A stretch of 64,000 bases of DNA. Source: Paenibacillus sp. UNC499MF. Its GTDB lineage: Bacteria; Bacillota; Bacilli; Paenibacillales; NBRC-103111. The notes under the pieces were generated by a model, which saw only the letters and a program-made list of their open reading frames with translations, did not search any database and was not told the DNA's origin. Every line of letters begins with the position of its first letter. The stretch's first letter is position 1. The stretch lies in NCBI RefSeq assembly GCF_900107975.1, contig NZ_FNVF01000004.1, positions 1 to 64,000 of the forward strand, in the 5' to 3' direction. The translations under genes and the position numbers were made by a program. Of the stretch, positions 11,467-21,933 are shown piece after piece.

Positions 11467-12222
11467 TTGATTCGTCGAACCTACAAATATGCACCGCTTC
11501 TTTTGCTGTTGTTCGTGCTAACGGGTTGCGGCACGTCGCCTACCTCGTATCCTCCATTGGATCCCGCGACAGCAGGGTTTTTCACCAAATACTTCATTAT
11601 TCCTCTGTCTGATCTGCTCGATTTCTTTGCCAATTCGATTGGCAATTCGTACGGTATCTCTATCCTGATCGTGACTATAATCATTCGCCTGATCGTTCTG
11701 CCGCTGACGCTGAAGCAGTACAAGAGCTCCAAGCGTATGCAGGAAGTCCAGCCGGAAATGGCTAAAATCCGCGAGAAGTTTAAAGATAACCCGCAAAAGC
11801 AGCAGGAAGAGACAATGAAGCTTTTCCAGAAGCATGGTGTCAATCCGCTTGCCGGATGTTTCCCGATTTTGATTCAGATGCCGATCCTGTTGGCGCTCTA
11901 TCAAGCGATCGTGCGGAATCCGCACATTTTTTCACACCAATTTCTATGGATGGAACTCGGTAAGCCCGATCCGTTCTATGTATTGCCGGTCTTAGCTGCG
12001 GCCACAACGTTCATTCAGCAGAAGGTGATGTCGGCTCAGAACCCGATGAACAAACAGATGCAGAGCATCATGTTTATTTTCCCGGTCATGATCTTCGTGA
12101 TGTCGATGAGCTTCGCATCCGCTTTGCCGCTGTACTGGATTTACAGCAACATCTTCACCATCGTTCAGACCTATTTCTTGTACGGTCGATCTCCTAAAAC
12201 AAAAGGTGGACAGGCTGCATGA
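11467..12222 (+). CDS. yidC: Membrane protein insertase YidC/SpoIIIJ
   Basis: 251-aa insertase of the YidC/Oxa1/SpoIIIJ family, which inserts membrane proteins alone or with SecYEG. A lipoprotein signal peptide ends in the lipobox LTGC (Cys about residue 21), as in Gram-positive YidC1/SpoIIIJ. About five membrane segments follow; the hydrophilic-groove region begins IIIRLIVLPLTLKQYKSSKR and contains the conserved Arg. The start is TTG at 11467 after GGGAGGACCTCAA. The stop overlaps the jag start by 4 nt. Confidence 0.95.
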   Translation: MIRRTYKYAPLLLLLFVLTGCGTSPTSYPPLDPATAGFFTKYFIIPLSDLLDFFANSIGNSYGISILIVTIIIRLIVLPLTLKQYKSSKRMQEVQPEMAKIREKFKDNPQKQQEETMKLFQKHGVNPLAGCFPILIQMPILLALYQAIVRNPHIFSHQFLWMELGKPDPFYVLPVLAAATTFIQQKVMSAQNPMNKQMQSIMFIFPVMIFVMSMSFASALPLYWIYSNIFTIVQTYFLYGRSPKTKGGQAA

Positions 12223-12836
12223 AAAAAGTGATTGCGACGGGAAAAACGATTGATGATGCAATAAAGGCCGGTCTTGTGCAGTTAAGCACTACGCAAGACC
12301 GGGTGCATATCACCGTCCTGGAACAGCCGTCCAAAGGTTTTCTCGGATTGATCGGCACGAAGGAAGCGAAGGTGGAGCTCGAGAAGATCCCGGATCCGAT
12401 CGAAGAAGCCGTTGCTTTTCTGAAAGAGCTGTTCGAAACGATGGGGCTGGCTATCTCCATTGACCAGAAGCAAACGAAAGAAGGCCATTTGTTTAACTTA
12501 AGCGGATCCGAACTCGGTATATTGATCGGTAAAAGAGGACAAACTTTGGACGCGCTTCAATATTTGGTCAATATCGTCGCAAATCGGTTCTCAAGCGCGC
12601 ATGTCCGCATCCTGCTCGATGCCGAGCAGTTTAGAGACAGACGGAAGCAGACGCTGCAGGAACTGGCACACCGGCTTGCGGGCCGCGTCGTCCGTTCCCG
12701 GAAAGAATTGATTTTGGAGCCGATGAACGCTCAGGAGCGCAAAATCATTCATGCCGAGCTTCAATCGCATCCGTCGGTGAAAACATACAGCAAAGGCGAC
12801 GAGCCGAATCGTCGCGTTGTAATTACGTTAAGATAA
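12219..12836 (+). CDS. jag: RNA-binding protein Jag/KhpB
   Basis: 205 aa with an N-terminal Jag domain (VIATGKTIDDAIKAGL), a KH domain containing IGKRGQTLDALQYLVN, and a C-terminal R3H domain ending DEPNRRVVITLR. KhpB with KhpA binds RNA and affects cell elongation and division in Gram-positives. ATG at 12219 overlaps the yidC stop (ATGA), indicating translational coupling. Confidence 0.95.
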   Translation: MKKVIATGKTIDDAIKAGLVQLSTTQDRVHITVLEQPSKGFLGLIGTKEAKVELEKIPDPIEEAVAFLKELFETMGLAISIDQKQTKEGHLFNLSGSELGILIGKRGQTLDALQYLVNIVANRFSSAHVRILLDAEQFRDRRKQTLQELAHRLAGRVVRSRKELILEPMNAQERKIIHAELQSHPSVKTYSKGDEPNRRVVITLR

Positions 12837-12842
12837 CTGTCT

Positions 12843-12880
12843 GCAATGACCCTGTATTTTCTAGGCGTCATTGCTTTTTT
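12843..12880 (+). terminator. Terminator after jag
   Basis: GCAATGAC (12843-12850) pairs with GTCATTGC (12867-12874), followed by six T. It separates rpmH-jag from mnmE. Confidence 0.88.
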
Positions 12881-12923
12881 CATAATTTGAGCGGTTACCG
12901 CTCCGCTTACGGGGTGTTTATTT

Positions 12924-14300
12924 ATGATTTCAGATACAATTGCCGCCATTGCGACTCCGCTCGGAGAAGGCGGTATTGCGGTTGTGAGAGTCAGCGGCGA
13001 CGAAGCCGTCACGCTGGTGGAGCCGTTATTCCGGTCTAAAGTGAAATTGTCCGAGGCTCAGACACACACCATTCATTATGGGCATATCATTCACCCTTCA
13101 TCGGGTGATAAAATAGAGGAAGTTCTCGTCAGCGTTATGCGCGCACCGCGTTCTTTTACGACGGAAGATGTCGTGGAAATCAATTGTCACGGGGGAATTG
13201 TGTCCGTGAAACGGGTGATGGACCTTCTTCTGGAGCAGGGAATCCGCGTTGCCGAGCCCGGTGAGTTCACCAAGCGTGCTTTCCTGAACGGACGGATTGA
13301 CCTGACCCAGGCGGAGGCGGTCATTGACCTGATCCGATCCAAATCGGACCGTGCTTTTCAAATTGCGCTGAAGCAGGTAGACGGTAATTTATCGAAAGCG
13401 ATAGGCGAGCTGCGCTACCAACTGGTTGAGCTTATGGCTCATATTGAAGTGAATATCGATTATCCGGAGCATGACGTTGAGGAAATGACCAACGCGTTTA
13501 TCCGCGAACGCTGCATTCAAGTGAGTTCCCGTATCGATGAGCTGTTAAGAACGGCCGAACACGGGAAAATTTTGCGTGAGGGTATCGTGACGGCGATTAT
13601 CGGCAAACCGAACGTCGGAAAGTCGTCGCTGCTCAATACACTGGCGCAGGAGAACCGTGCCATCGTCACGGATATTCCCGGAACAACCCGCGATGTGATT
13701 GAGGAATACGTCAATGTGGGCGGTATTCCGCTGAAGCTTCTTGATACGGCCGGAATCCGGGAAACGTCGGACCTTGTGGAGCAGATCGGGGTAGAGCGGT
13801 CCAAAACGGCTTTATCCGAGGCGGATTTGATTCTCCTGGTGTTGAACAGCAGCGAACCTTTGCTGCCTGAAGAACTGGCCATGATCGAAGAGCTGCGGCA
13901 GCGTCAAACCATTGTGATTTTGAATAAAACGGATCTTCCCTTACAAATAGATAAAGATGAGATCGAGGCTAAATTCCCGCAAGGACGAGTGGTTTCCCTA
14001 TCTCTCCTGGAAGGAAGCGGCCTTATCGAGCTGGAAAAGGCGATTTCGGCTATTTTCTTCGAAGGCAATTTGGAATCGACGGACTTGACCTATGTCAGCA
14101 ATGTCCGTCACATCGGACTTCTGAAGCAGGCTAAAGGCTCGCTGCGCGAAGCGATGGACGCCAACGATGCCTATGTGCCGATCGATATGATTCAGATTGA
14201 TATCCGGGCTGCATGGGAGCATCTCGGTGAAATTATAGGGGATTCGGTTGCCGAATCGTTGCTTGATCAAATTTTTTCACAGTTCTGTCTTGGGAAATAA
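12924..14300 (+). CDS. mnmE: tRNA uridine-5-carboxymethylaminomethyl modification GTPase MnmE
   Basis: 458-aa GTPase which, with MnmG, installs cmnm5 groups on wobble uridines of tRNAs. The N-terminal folate-binding domain ([20 protein letters not shown]) is followed by a helical domain into which the G domain is inserted: G1 [12 protein letters not shown] (about 226), G2/G3 DIPGTTRD and DTAGIRET, G4 NKTD. The C terminus is FCLGK with the conserved cysteine. Next gene mnmG starts after 22 nt. Confidence 0.97.
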   Translation: MISDTIAAIATPLGEGGIAVVRVSGDEAVTLVEPLFRSKVKLSEAQTHTIHYGHIIHPSSGDKIEEVLVSVMRAPRSFTTEDVVEINCHGGIVSVKRVMDLLLEQGIRVAEPGEFTKRAFLNGRIDLTQAEAVIDLIRSKSDRAFQIALKQVDGNLSKAIGELRYQLVELMAHIEVNIDYPEHDVEEMTNAFIRERCIQVSSRIDELLRTAEHGKILREGIVTAIIGKPNVGKSSLLNTLAQENRAIVTDIPGTTRDVIEEYVNVGGIPLKLLDTAGIRETSDLVEQIGVERSKTALSEADLILLVLNSSEPLLPEELAMIEELRQRQTIVILNKTDLPLQIDKDEIEAKFPQGRVVSLSLLEGSGLIELEKAISAIFFEGNLESTDLTYVSNVRHIGLLKQAKGSLREAMDANDAYVPIDMIQIDIRAAWEHLGEIIGDSVAESLLDQIFSQFCLGK

Positions 14301-14322
14301 GACGGTATAGGAGGTAGAAAGG

Positions 14323-16212
14323 ATGGGCTACACAGCCGGAAACTACGAAGTTATCGTCATCGGAGCGGGCCATGCGGGCGTCGAGTCGGCGCTGGCAGCA
14401 GCCAGAATGGGCTGCGAAACGCTGCTGCTGACAATCAACCTGGATATGGTTGCTTTTATGCCTTGCAATCCCTCTATCGGAGGACCTGCAAAAGGGCACG
14501 TTGTCCGTGAAATCGACGCGCTTGGCGGAGAAATGGGACGCAATATCGATAAAACATACATTCAAATGCGGATGTTGAACACAGGAAAAGGACCGGCCGT
14601 TCACGCTCTGCGTGCCCAAGCGGATAAATTTCTGTACCAGCATATGATGAAAGAAACCATTGAAAGCACTCCAAACCTGACGTTACGTCAGGGAATGGTG
14701 GAGGAACTGATTGTGGAAGATGGCGTCTGCAAAGGCGTAGTAACGAAAACCGGGGCCGAATATTACGGCAAAGCTGTCGTTCTGACGACGGGCACTTATC
14801 TGCGCGGGAAAGTCATTATGGGAGAGCTGATGTATGAAAGCGGCCCTAATAACCAGCAGCCTTCCATCCGGTTATCTCAATCTTTGCGTGAGTTGGGTCT
14901 GGAGCTCGTCCGTTTCAAAACAGGAACTCCACCGCGTGTGCATAAAGATTCCATTGATTTTTCCAAAACGGAAATTCAGCCGGGAGACGAAAAACCAAGA
15001 TTTTTCTCTTACGAAACGAAAGAGGGGACACAGGATCAGCTCCCTTGCTGGCTGACTTATACAACGGAGAATACTCACGAAATTATTAACGACAATTTGC
15101 ATCGTGCGCCGATGTTTTCGGGAGCCATCGAAGGAACGGGACCCCGTTATTGTCCATCTATCGAGGATAAAATCGTACGTTTTGCCGATAAGCCGAAGCA
15201 TCAGATCTTCCTTGAGCCGGAAGGACGCAATACGTCGGAGTATTATGTTCAAGGACTATCGACAAGCATGCCGGAAGACGTTCAGCTCAAAATCCTGCGT
15301 TCGATTACAGGCTTGGAAAAGGTTGAAATGATGCGTACCGGTTACGCAATCGAATATGATGCGGTTGTTCCGACGCAGCTGAAACCGACCCTTGAAACCA
15401 AGCTGGTTGACGGGTTGTTTACGGCGGGCCAGATCAACGGCACATCGGGTTACGAGGAGGCGGCCGGTCAAGGAATCATGGCCGGTATTAATGCGGCCTG
15501 CAAGGTACAGGGGAAGGACCCTGTCATTCTCGACCGTTCCGAAGGCTACATCGGCGTATTGATCGATGACCTGGTAACCAAGGGGACGCCGGAACCTTAC
15601 CGTTTGCTCACTTCGCGCGCGGAATACCGTCTCCTGCTTCGCCACGATAACGCCGATCTCCGGCTTACTCCGATCGGTCATAAAATCGGACTGATTCCGG
15701 AAGAACGTTATCAGCGTTTTCTGGAGAAGAAGGAACAGATCGAACAGGAACTACAGCGTCTTAAAACGACAAAGGTCCGTCCCGAACCACACGTTCAAGC
15801 AATTCTGGAAGAGGCGGGCACGGTTCTGCTGAATAATGCGGTTGATCTTCTTACCCTTCTGAAACGTCCGGAGATCAATTACTCTCATATTGAGGGAATG
15901 ATTCCTCTGCCGGCAGAGCTTTCCGATGAGGTAAAAGAGCAGGCTGAAATTCAAGTGAAATATGCGGGATATATCGAGAAACAGCTGGCCCAAGTAGAAC
16001 GGCTTAAAAAGATGGAAAAGAAAAAGATTCCGGACGATATCATCTATGAAGATATTCACGGAATTGCAACGGAAGCGAAGCAGAAGCTTGCAAAAATTCG
16101 TCCGGTTTCGATCGGACAGGCGAGCCGGATTTCCGGGGTAACGCCGGCGGATATCTCTATCCTGCTTGTGTACCTGGAACATTATAATCAAGTTATCGCT
16201 GCAAGGGGATAG
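14323..16212 (+). CDS. mnmG: tRNA uridine-5-carboxymethylaminomethyl modification enzyme MnmG
   Basis: 629-aa FAD-dependent partner of MnmE (also called GidA). The Rossmann FAD motif is [20 protein letters not shown] at the N terminus. Other family signatures are [20 protein letters not shown] and [20 protein letters not shown]. The ATG at 14323 is preceded by GGAGGTAGAAAGG. rsmG begins 8 nt after its stop, so mnmE-mnmG-rsmG is one operon. Confidence 0.97.
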   Translation: MGYTAGNYEVIVIGAGHAGVESALAAARMGCETLLLTINLDMVAFMPCNPSIGGPAKGHVVREIDALGGEMGRNIDKTYIQMRMLNTGKGPAVHALRAQADKFLYQHMMKETIESTPNLTLRQGMVEELIVEDGVCKGVVTKTGAEYYGKAVVLTTGTYLRGKVIMGELMYESGPNNQQPSIRLSQSLRELGLELVRFKTGTPPRVHKDSIDFSKTEIQPGDEKPRFFSYETKEGTQDQLPCWLTYTTENTHEIINDNLHRAPMFSGAIEGTGPRYCPSIEDKIVRFADKPKHQIFLEPEGRNTSEYYVQGLSTSMPEDVQLKILRSITGLEKVEMMRTGYAIEYDAVVPTQLKPTLETKLVDGLFTAGQINGTSGYEEAAGQGIMAGINAACKVQGKDPVILDRSEGYIGVLIDDLVTKGTPEPYRLLTSRAEYRLLLRHDNADLRLTPIGHKIGLIPEERYQRFLEKKEQIEQELQRLKTTKVRPEPHVQAILEEAGTVLLNNAVDLLTLLKRPEINYSHIEGMIPLPAELSDEVKEQAEIQVKYAGYIEKQLAQVERLKKMEKKKIPDDIIYEDIHGIATEAKQKLAKIRPVSIGQASRISGVTPADISILLVYLEHYNQVIAARG

Positions 16213-16220
16213 AGGAACTT

Positions 16221-16949
16221 ATGGCCGATTTAATACAGGAGCAGTTTGCTAGTCATTTGCAGCCTCATCAGCTGTCATTCTCCGATGAACAGCTTCAACA
16301 GTTTGAGACGTACTACCGGTTGCTTGTGGAGTGGAACGAAAAAATCAATCTGACCGCGATCACTGAACGCGACCAGGTTTATTTGAAGCACTTCTATGAT
16401 TCACTTTCGCTTGCTTTTTATGTGGATATGGCAAAAGTAGAGACGCTGGCGGATATCGGCTCTGGAGCCGGTTTTCCCAGCATCCCTCTGAAAATCGCTT
16501 TTCCGCATCTAAAGGTTACGATTGTAGATTCTTTGAATAAACGGATCGTTTTTCTGAATGAGCTTGTAAAAGAACTGGGCTTAAAGGATGTAACTTGTGT
16601 CCATGCCCGCGCGGAAGATGCAGCCCGACTTCCTCAGCACCGCGATCAGTATGATCTGGTTACGGCGCGTGCGGTTGCAAGGCTGAGCGTGCTAAATGAA
16701 TTTTGCCTGCCTTTTGTAAAGGTAGGGGGATTGTTCGTGGCGATGAAGGCTGCGGATGCAGAAGAAGAAATGAAAGAGGCGGCCTTTAGTACAGGCTTGC
16801 TCAAAGGCCAGCTTAAACAAGTAGATCGTTTGGAATTGCCAGTCGAGAAGTCCGTGCGACATTTTATCCAAATCAACAAGATAGCACCTACACCCGGTAA
16901 GTATCCTCGTAAAGCTGGATTACCTTTAAAGCAGCCTTTAGTTAAATAA
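16221..16949 (+). CDS. rsmG: 16S rRNA m7G527 methyltransferase RsmG
   Basis: 242-aa SAM-dependent methyltransferase (GidB) that methylates G527 of 16S rRNA; loss in other bacteria gives low-level streptomycin resistance. The SAM motif is LADIGSGAGFPSIPLKI (about residues 75-91); the N-terminal LLVEWNEKINLTAI is typical. It ends the mnmE-mnmG-rsmG operon, and a parS site lies 3 bp after its stop. Confidence 0.96.
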   Translation: MADLIQEQFASHLQPHQLSFSDEQLQQFETYYRLLVEWNEKINLTAITERDQVYLKHFYDSLSLAFYVDMAKVETLADIGSGAGFPSIPLKIAFPHLKVTIVDSLNKRIVFLNELVKELGLKDVTCVHARAEDAARLPQHRDQYDLVTARAVARLSVLNEFCLPFVKVGGLFVAMKAADAEEEMKEAAFSTGLLKGQLKQVDRLELPVEKSVRHFIQINKIAPTPGKYPRKAGLPLKQPLVK

Positions 16950-16951
16950 GA

Positions 16952-16967
16952 TGTTTCACGTGGAACA
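16952..16967. promoter_or_regulatory. parS: parS centromere site 1
   Basis: TGTTTCACGTGGAACA. Its reverse complement matches the consensus TGTTNCACGTGAAACA exactly. It is the loading site for ParB, between rsmG and noc. Confidence 0.95.
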
Positions 16968-17203
16968 TCATTACCAGGAATTTCATGATTTGTTGCCTTT
17001 ATCGGCAGGAAAAGATGAGCTGCTGACGAATAACTTATATAGAGGATTTTGCCAATAAAGATCTATGGATACAATTGTCGTATAGGGGAGTCTGCGACCC
17101 TTCTTTAATTCTTTGGTTTCAGATAAACGGGTTGGTAGAATGCCGAGGCAATGCTTTCTCCTTCCTGTAAAATATCGGGGAAGAGTTGGGTGGTATTATA
17201 TTC

Positions 17204-18031
17204 ATGAAAGAGCAGCTGTCAAAACTTTTTGGTTTTACGGAGCGAAATAATATGGATGAAGTTAAAAACATTCCCGTACAAAACATCAATCCGAGTCCGT
17301 ACCAACCAAGAACGATTTTTGATGATGATCGCATTGATGAACTTTGCCAAACCATTCGTACACATGGCGTTATTCAGCCTATCGTTGTAAGGGTACGTAA
17401 TAATACGTTTGAGTTAATAGCGGGGGAACGCCGATTAAGAGCGGTTAAAAAGCTTGGACTGGAAACCATTCCTGCTATCGTGCGGGAATTCAACGATTCT
17501 CAAGCTGCTTCCATTGCATTAATCGAAAATCTGCAGCGTGAAGGTTTGACGGCGATCGAAGAAGCGGCCGCTTATCAGCAGCTTATCGAAATGCATGATC
17601 TTACACAAGAAAGTCTTGCACAGCGACTGGGCAAAAGCCAATCCACTATCGCCAACAAAATTCGTCTGTTGAATTTGAGCGAACCGGTTAAAATGGCGCT
17701 TATTGAACGGAAGATCACGGAGAGGCATGCACGTGCCTTGCTTTCTTTGGATCAAGAAGAACTTCAAGTTAAAATTCTTGAAGAGGTCATTGCCAAAGAG
17801 CTTAACGTGAAGCAGACGGAAACACGCATTCAATTTCTGAAAGAAGCTACCCAGATCAAAAAAAGCAAACGGGTTTCTTTTTCAAAAGATGTACGTCTGG
17901 CGCTGAATACCATCAGGCAGTCCGTTGAAATGGTGGCCAGTTCAGGTCTCAATATTAATACGGCTGAGCAGGATCACGAAGATCACTATGAAATCATTAT
18001 TAAAATTCCCAAGCAGCATTCAGCTAAATAA
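17204..18031 (+). CDS. noc: Nucleoid occlusion protein Noc
   Basis: 275-aa ParB-family protein that binds chromosomal Noc sites and the membrane to block division over the nucleoid. The N-terminal [11 protein letters not shown] resembles the Noc membrane-binding amphipathic helix. The ParB-type CTP-binding domain has PYQPRTIF and GERRLRA, then an HTH ([20 protein letters not shown]). Distinguished from ParB by the divergent C terminus, the N-terminal helix and the location just after rsmG. ATG 17204 is chosen over an in-frame TTG at 17186 because it places the helix at the N terminus. Confidence 0.92.
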   Translation: MKEQLSKLFGFTERNNMDEVKNIPVQNINPSPYQPRTIFDDDRIDELCQTIRTHGVIQPIVVRVRNNTFELIAGERRLRAVKKLGLETIPAIVREFNDSQAASIALIENLQREGLTAIEEAAAYQQLIEMHDLTQESLAQRLGKSQSTIANKIRLLNLSEPVKMALIERKITERHARALLSLDQEELQVKILEEVIAKELNVKQTETRIQFLKEATQIKKSKRVSFSKDVRLALNTIRQSVEMVASSGLNINTAEQDHEDHYEIIIKIPKQHSAK

Positions 18032-18048
18032 TCGAAGGATTAAAGCAT

Positions 18049-18117
18049 AATCCTCCTGTATAACAAAGACAGTAAATCCGTAAAGGAAACTGGATTTGTG
18101 ACAGGAGGATTTTTTAT
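18049..18117 (+). terminator. noc terminator
   Basis: AATCCTCCTGT (18049-18059) pairs perfectly with ACAGGAGGATT (18101-18111), with a 41-nt loop and a T-run. The long loop is unusual for a simple terminator. Confidence 0.75.
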
Positions 18118-18492
18118 TGCCGATTCGTAATGGAACAATGAGTTTGATTCGGTTAACGAGTTACAGGGAAAGATGATTTGAAATTGCAGCGGGGTTTTGA
18201 AAATTTAGTTGCAAATCACCGGGTAAAGTGCAAACTTTTTTGGTGCGAGATACGTCATAGGTTTGTTCGTTATTTAGGAGTGTCCTTCTACAGGGAGACG
18301 GGCAGCCTGCTCCGGTTTTTCCGGTCTTAAGCACCCGATTTGAAAACGATTGCCGAGTGAACCGCCAAATTTTTTCATTTTGATGTCGGAACCTGCATTT
18401 TTATTAGTTTCGGTCTCTTGATTATGGTAATATAGTAGTATTCTCTTTGTTAAGTTTTTAATGAGAGGTTTTAAGGTAGTGGGGTGAATGAA
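18118..18492. other. Intergenic stretch before parA
   Basis: No gene is seen. A further parS site was looked for and not found. A promoter for parA is expected in the AT-rich part near 18415-18470, but I could not fix -35 and -10 elements with confidence. Confidence 0.4.
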
Positions 18493-19266
18493 TTGTCCAA
18501 GACAATCGCGATAACGAATCAAAAAGGCGGCGTAGGGAAGACAACTACATCCGTCAATCTGGGTGCTTGTTTGGCTTCGCTCGGTAAGAAGGTACTGCTG
18601 GTGGACATCGACCCTCAAGGCAATACGACGAGTGGGATTGGGGTAAATAAAGCAGATGTGGAATACTGTATTTATGACGTCCTGATTAACGATATTCACC
18701 CGAAAGACGCTACAGTTGCCACTAAAATACCGAATTTAAACATCATTCCGGCTACTATCCAACTGGCGGGCGCTGAAATTGAATTGGTGCCAACGATATC
18801 GCGCGAAGTTCGGTTGAAAAAATCGCTTCAGCTTGTCGAGCACATGTACGATTATATCCTCATCGATTGTCCTCCGTCGTTAGGGATTTTGACCATTAAC
18901 TCACTGACGGCATCCGATTCTGTGATCATTCCGATTCAGTGTGAGTATTATGCGCTGGAAGGATTAAGCCAACTGTTGAATACTGTCAGACTCGTGCAGA
19001 AGCATTTAAACACATCGCTGCAAATTGAAGGCGTTCTCCTTACGATGTTTGACGCCCGTACAAACCTAGGCATTCAGGTCATTGAAGAAGTGAAAAAGTA
19101 TTTTCAGCAAAAAGTGTATCAAACGATTATACCGCGTAATGTCCGGCTCAGCGAAGCGCCGAGTCACGGGCAATCGATTATTACTTACGACCCGCGGTCT
19201 AAAGGTGCGGAAGTATACTTAGAGCTTGCAAAGGAAGTGATTAGTCTTGAGCAAACGACTAGGTAA
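18493..19266 (+). CDS. parA: Chromosome partitioning ATPase ParA (Soj)
   Basis: 257-aa deviant Walker A ATPase; with ParB at parS it segregates origins, and in B. subtilis it also regulates DnaA. P-loop NQKGGVGKTTTSVNLG with the signature lysine lies near the N terminus; Walker B region is YILIDCPPSLG. TTG at 18493 (LSKTIAITNQKGG) is preferred because GGGGTGA sits 5 nt before it; an in-frame GTG at 18484 is the alternative. It overlaps parB by 20 nt. Confidence 0.95.
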   Translation: MSKTIAITNQKGGVGKTTTSVNLGACLASLGKKVLLVDIDPQGNTTSGIGVNKADVEYCIYDVLINDIHPKDATVATKIPNLNIIPATIQLAGAEIELVPTISREVRLKKSLQLVEHMYDYILIDCPPSLGILTINSLTASDSVIIPIQCEYYALEGLSQLLNTVRLVQKHLNTSLQIEGVLLTMFDARTNLGIQVIEEVKKYFQQKVYQTIIPRNVRLSEAPSHGQSIITYDPRSKGAEVYLELAKEVISLEQTTR

Positions 19267-20107
19267 AGGTCTAGGAGCGCTTATTCCGGAGCTGGAGATC
19301 GGGGAAGAGGACAAGGTCATAGAAATTCCTTTGAACCAGCTTCGTGCGAATCCATACCAGCCTCGTAAACATTTTAACGAAGACGGTATTCAAGAGCTGG
19401 CTTCTTCCATTAAGGAACATGGCGTTATTCAGCCCATCATTGTCCGCACGGTTTTAAAAGGCTACGAGATTATTGCCGGAGAAAGAAGGTTCCGGGCTTC
19501 TCAGGCAAGCGGTCTAGCGACCATTCCGGCTGTTGTGAAAAAGCTCTCCGACCAGCAGGTCATGGAAATCGCTTTGATCGAGAACGTTCAGCGTGAAGAT
19601 TTGAATGCGATGGAGATTGCAATCGCCTATCAAGCCATCATTGATCAATTTTCATTAACGCAAGAAGAGCTGTCTGTAAAAGTAGGCAAGAGCCGTTCTC
19701 ATATCGCGAATTTCCTTCGACTTCTTCATCTCCCTGAATCCATCAAACAATATGTTTCACGTGGAACACTTTCGATGGGACATGCACGAGCGATTGTAGG
19801 GGTTAAGGACGACAAGGTGAAGAAAGAGCTGACGGATGCTTGTATTAACGGTCAGTGGAGCGTTCGCCAGTTAGAGGAAGAAATTAAGCGACGTGAAGAA
19901 CTCGCTTCCGAAGATAAGGAAAAACCGAAAGTGAAAGACAAGAAGAAAGATCCTTATCTCCATCAGGCGGAAGAGCAGCTTCAGGATCAGTATCGTACGA
20001 CGGTCCGGATCAAGCACCAGAATTATAAAGGACGGATCGAGCTCATGTATTACTCCAAAGATGATTTGGACAGATTGCTGGAAATGCTTCAAGGGCAAAT
20101 TTCCTGA
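19247..20107 (+). CDS. parB: Chromosome partitioning protein ParB (Spo0J)
   Basis: 286-aa CTPase clamp that loads at parS and spreads on DNA, recruiting SMC. Motifs: N-terminal KRLGKGLGALIPE, CTP-binding GERRFRA (about 83-89) and ENVQRED, HTH (ELSVKVGKSRSHIANFLRL) and a C-terminal dimerisation segment rich in Lys/Glu. The start is TTG at 19247 inside parA. A parS site lies within its own coding sequence. Confidence 0.96.
   Translation: MSKRLGKGLGALIPELEIGEEDKVIEIPLNQLRANPYQPRKHFNEDGIQELASSIKEHGVIQPIIVRTVLKGYEIIAGERRFRASQASGLATIPAVVKKLSDQQVMEIALIENVQREDLNAMEIAIAYQAIIDQFSLTQEELSVKVGKSRSHIANFLRLLHLPESIKQYVSRGTLSMGHARAIVGVKDDKVKKELTDACINGQWSVRQLEEEIKRREELASEDKEKPKVKDKKKDPYLHQAEEQLQDQYRTTVRIKHQNYKGRIELMYYSKDDLDRLLEMLQGQIS
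19753..19768. promoter_or_regulatory. parS: parS centromere site 2, inside parB
   Basis: A second identical TGTTTCACGTGGAACA. It encodes part of the ParB sequence YVSRGTLS. An intragenic parS in spo0J is also known in B. subtilis. Confidence 0.95.
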
Positions 20108-20207
20108 TAGTTATCTAACTACACCATACATAGCATACAAATCTTTGGCTTTCTGTCCGTAAAGAAAGTGAGAGAAGGTATGCTATCTTTGTGAGGAGGG
20201 ACCGGCA

Positions 20208-21371
20208 GTGACGAAGCCGCTATTGTATTTCGATAATGCCGCTTCCTCGTGGCCAAAACCGCCGCAGGTCGGAGAGGCTGTACTGCGCTGCATGAATGAG
20301 TGTGGCGCTAATCCCGGCAGAGGCAGTCATAGCATGGCTGTACAGGCAAGCCGGTTTGTGTTCGAAGCACGCAAACATGCTGCGAAGCTGTTTGGTATTA
20401 AAAACCCCAACGATCTCGCATTCGGCTCCAACACAACGGAAGCTCTCAATTTGGCCATCAAAGGTCATGTAAAAGAGGGAGAGCATGTTATCTGCACGGC
20501 AGTCGAGCATAACTCCGTCCGAAGACCTCTGGAATATTTGAGACGCACCAAAAATGTCCAGGTCACGTACCTCGAAACCGACCCATTCGGTAGAATAAAC
20601 ATAGACGTCTTAAAAGAAAATATTCAAAAACACACTTCGCTCATCGTAATCAACCACAGTTCTAACCTGCTCGGAAGCATCCTGCCCGTCACGGATATCG
20701 GACAGCTCTGCAGAGAAAAGGGAATAGCCCTGCTCGTGGATGCCGCTCAGACGGCCGGAATCCTCCCTGTTCACGTGGAGCAGATGGGGATTGATATGCT
20801 GGCGTTTCCGGGCCATAAAGGTCTCCTGGGGCCTCAGGGGACGGGAGGACTATATATCCATCCCCGGCTTGATTTGGAGCCGCTCATGCACGGCGGAACA
20901 GGCAGCCAGTCGGAGGCGGTCGACCAGCCTGGAGTAAGACCCGACAGGTATGAAGCGGGCACGCCGAATACCCCGGGGTTGGCCGGGTTAAGCGAAGGTT
21001 TGAAGTTTGTCCTGCAGACGGGCGTGGAGAACATTCACGCGAAGGAGTGGCGGCAGACTCAGCGGATCATGGAAGCGCTCCGGGATGTGCCGGATCTTCG
21101 GCTTCTCGGTCCGGCAATAGGCGAAGAGCGGACGGGTATCGTATCCTTCGTCCTGGAGCACATGGACGCGTCTGAGGTCGCATTCATCCTGGATCAGCAT
21201 TACGGGATCGCGGTCAGAGCCGGCTATCACTGCTCGCCGCTTGCGCATGAAACCGCAGGCACGGCAAAAACCGGTGCCGTTCGGGCAAGCGTCAGCTATT
21301 TTACGACAGATGAAGAAGTGGATACTTTAATTGAAGCGGTCAAAGAAATAGCGGACTCCGTTATTTTATAA
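20208..21371 (+). CDS. Cysteine desulfurase-like class V aminotransferase
   Basis: 387-aa PLP enzyme of the NifS/CsdA type, predicted to take sulfur from cysteine. The PLP lysine is in FPGHKGLLGPQG (about residue 203), and the candidate catalytic cysteine is in GYHCSPLAHETAGT near the C terminus. The N-terminal YFDNAASSWPKP is typical. The loop is of the short type seen in a separate family of stand-alone proteins rather than IscS, so the physiological acceptor is unknown. GTG at 20208 follows GAGGAGGG. Confidence 0.85.
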   Translation: MTKPLLYFDNAASSWPKPPQVGEAVLRCMNECGANPGRGSHSMAVQASRFVFEARKHAAKLFGIKNPNDLAFGSNTTEALNLAIKGHVKEGEHVICTAVEHNSVRRPLEYLRRTKNVQVTYLETDPFGRINIDVLKENIQKHTSLIVINHSSNLLGSILPVTDIGQLCREKGIALLVDAAQTAGILPVHVEQMGIDMLAFPGHKGLLGPQGTGGLYIHPRLDLEPLMHGGTGSQSEAVDQPGVRPDRYEAGTPNTPGLAGLSEGLKFVLQTGVENIHAKEWRQTQRIMEALRDVPDLRLLGPAIGEERTGIVSFVLEHMDASEVAFILDQHYGIAVRAGYHCSPLAHETAGTAKTGAVRASVSYFTTDEEVDTLIEAVKEIADSVIL

Positions 21372-21438
21372 GCAGGAACGCAGCCGACTGGGATGGAACA
21401 AAAAACAGCGAGACAAGATAGCAGAGGGGAAGAAGGAC

Positions 21439-21933
21439 ATGGGTGAGAACAACATCGGGCTGCCGGTTGAACCGATTTTATCGGTTCTTTGTTTGCTTGT
21501 CTTGTTGCTGTTAATCGGAATGCTTGTGTTGTGGATTAAACTGGGCAAGCTTCGCAAACAATATAAGAAAGTCATGAACGGAGCCGGAGAGGTCAACATT
21601 GAACAACTGCTTGTTCACATGCAGCAGCAGATTGAGGACCAGATCATTCTGCAGGGAGATATGGCGGACCGGCTGAACCGGATCAGCCAATCCATGAAGC
21701 GGATGAAGTCCAAAGTCGGCATTCACCGCTATAATGCCTTCTCGGACACGGGAAGCCTCATGAGCTTCACGGTGGCTATTCTGGACGAATGTGAGGACGG
21801 AATACTTATCACCGGCATTCACAGCAGAGAAGATACATACATCTATGCCAAACCGGTTGAGAAGGGCGGTTCCCCATACTCGCTTTCTCCCGAGGAGAAG
21901 GAAGCGATCAGTCTGACGTTAGCGCAGAAGTAG
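21439..21933 (+). CDS. DUF4446 family membrane protein
   Basis: 164 aa. A single membrane helix (residues about 12-33, LCLLVLLLLIGMLVLWI) is followed by a coiled-coil-prone stretch and a conserved C-terminal domain (VGIHRYNAFSDTGSLMSF, then DEDGILITGIHSRED-like sequence). Function is unknown; it is usual between parB and yyaC in Paenibacillus-type genomes. Its 3' end overlaps yyaC on the opposite strand by 26 nt. Confidence 0.8.
   Translation: MGENNIGLPVEPILSVLCLLVLLLLIGMLVLWIKLGKLRKQYKKVMNGAGEVNIEQLLVHMQQQIEDQIILQGDMADRLNRISQSMKRMKSKVGIHRYNAFSDTGSLMSFTVAILDECEDGILITGIHSREDTYIYAKPVEKGGSPYSLSPEEKEAISLTLAQK

Noticed and set aside
17186-18031. noc as a second parB
   Set aside because: Its N-terminal amphipathic helix and its place after rsmG fit Noc, and a separate complete parB follows parA.
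20768-20783. parS-like TGTTCACGTGGAGCA in the desulfurase gene
   Set aside because: One base is missing and one differs from the 16-bp consensus; the palindrome is broken.
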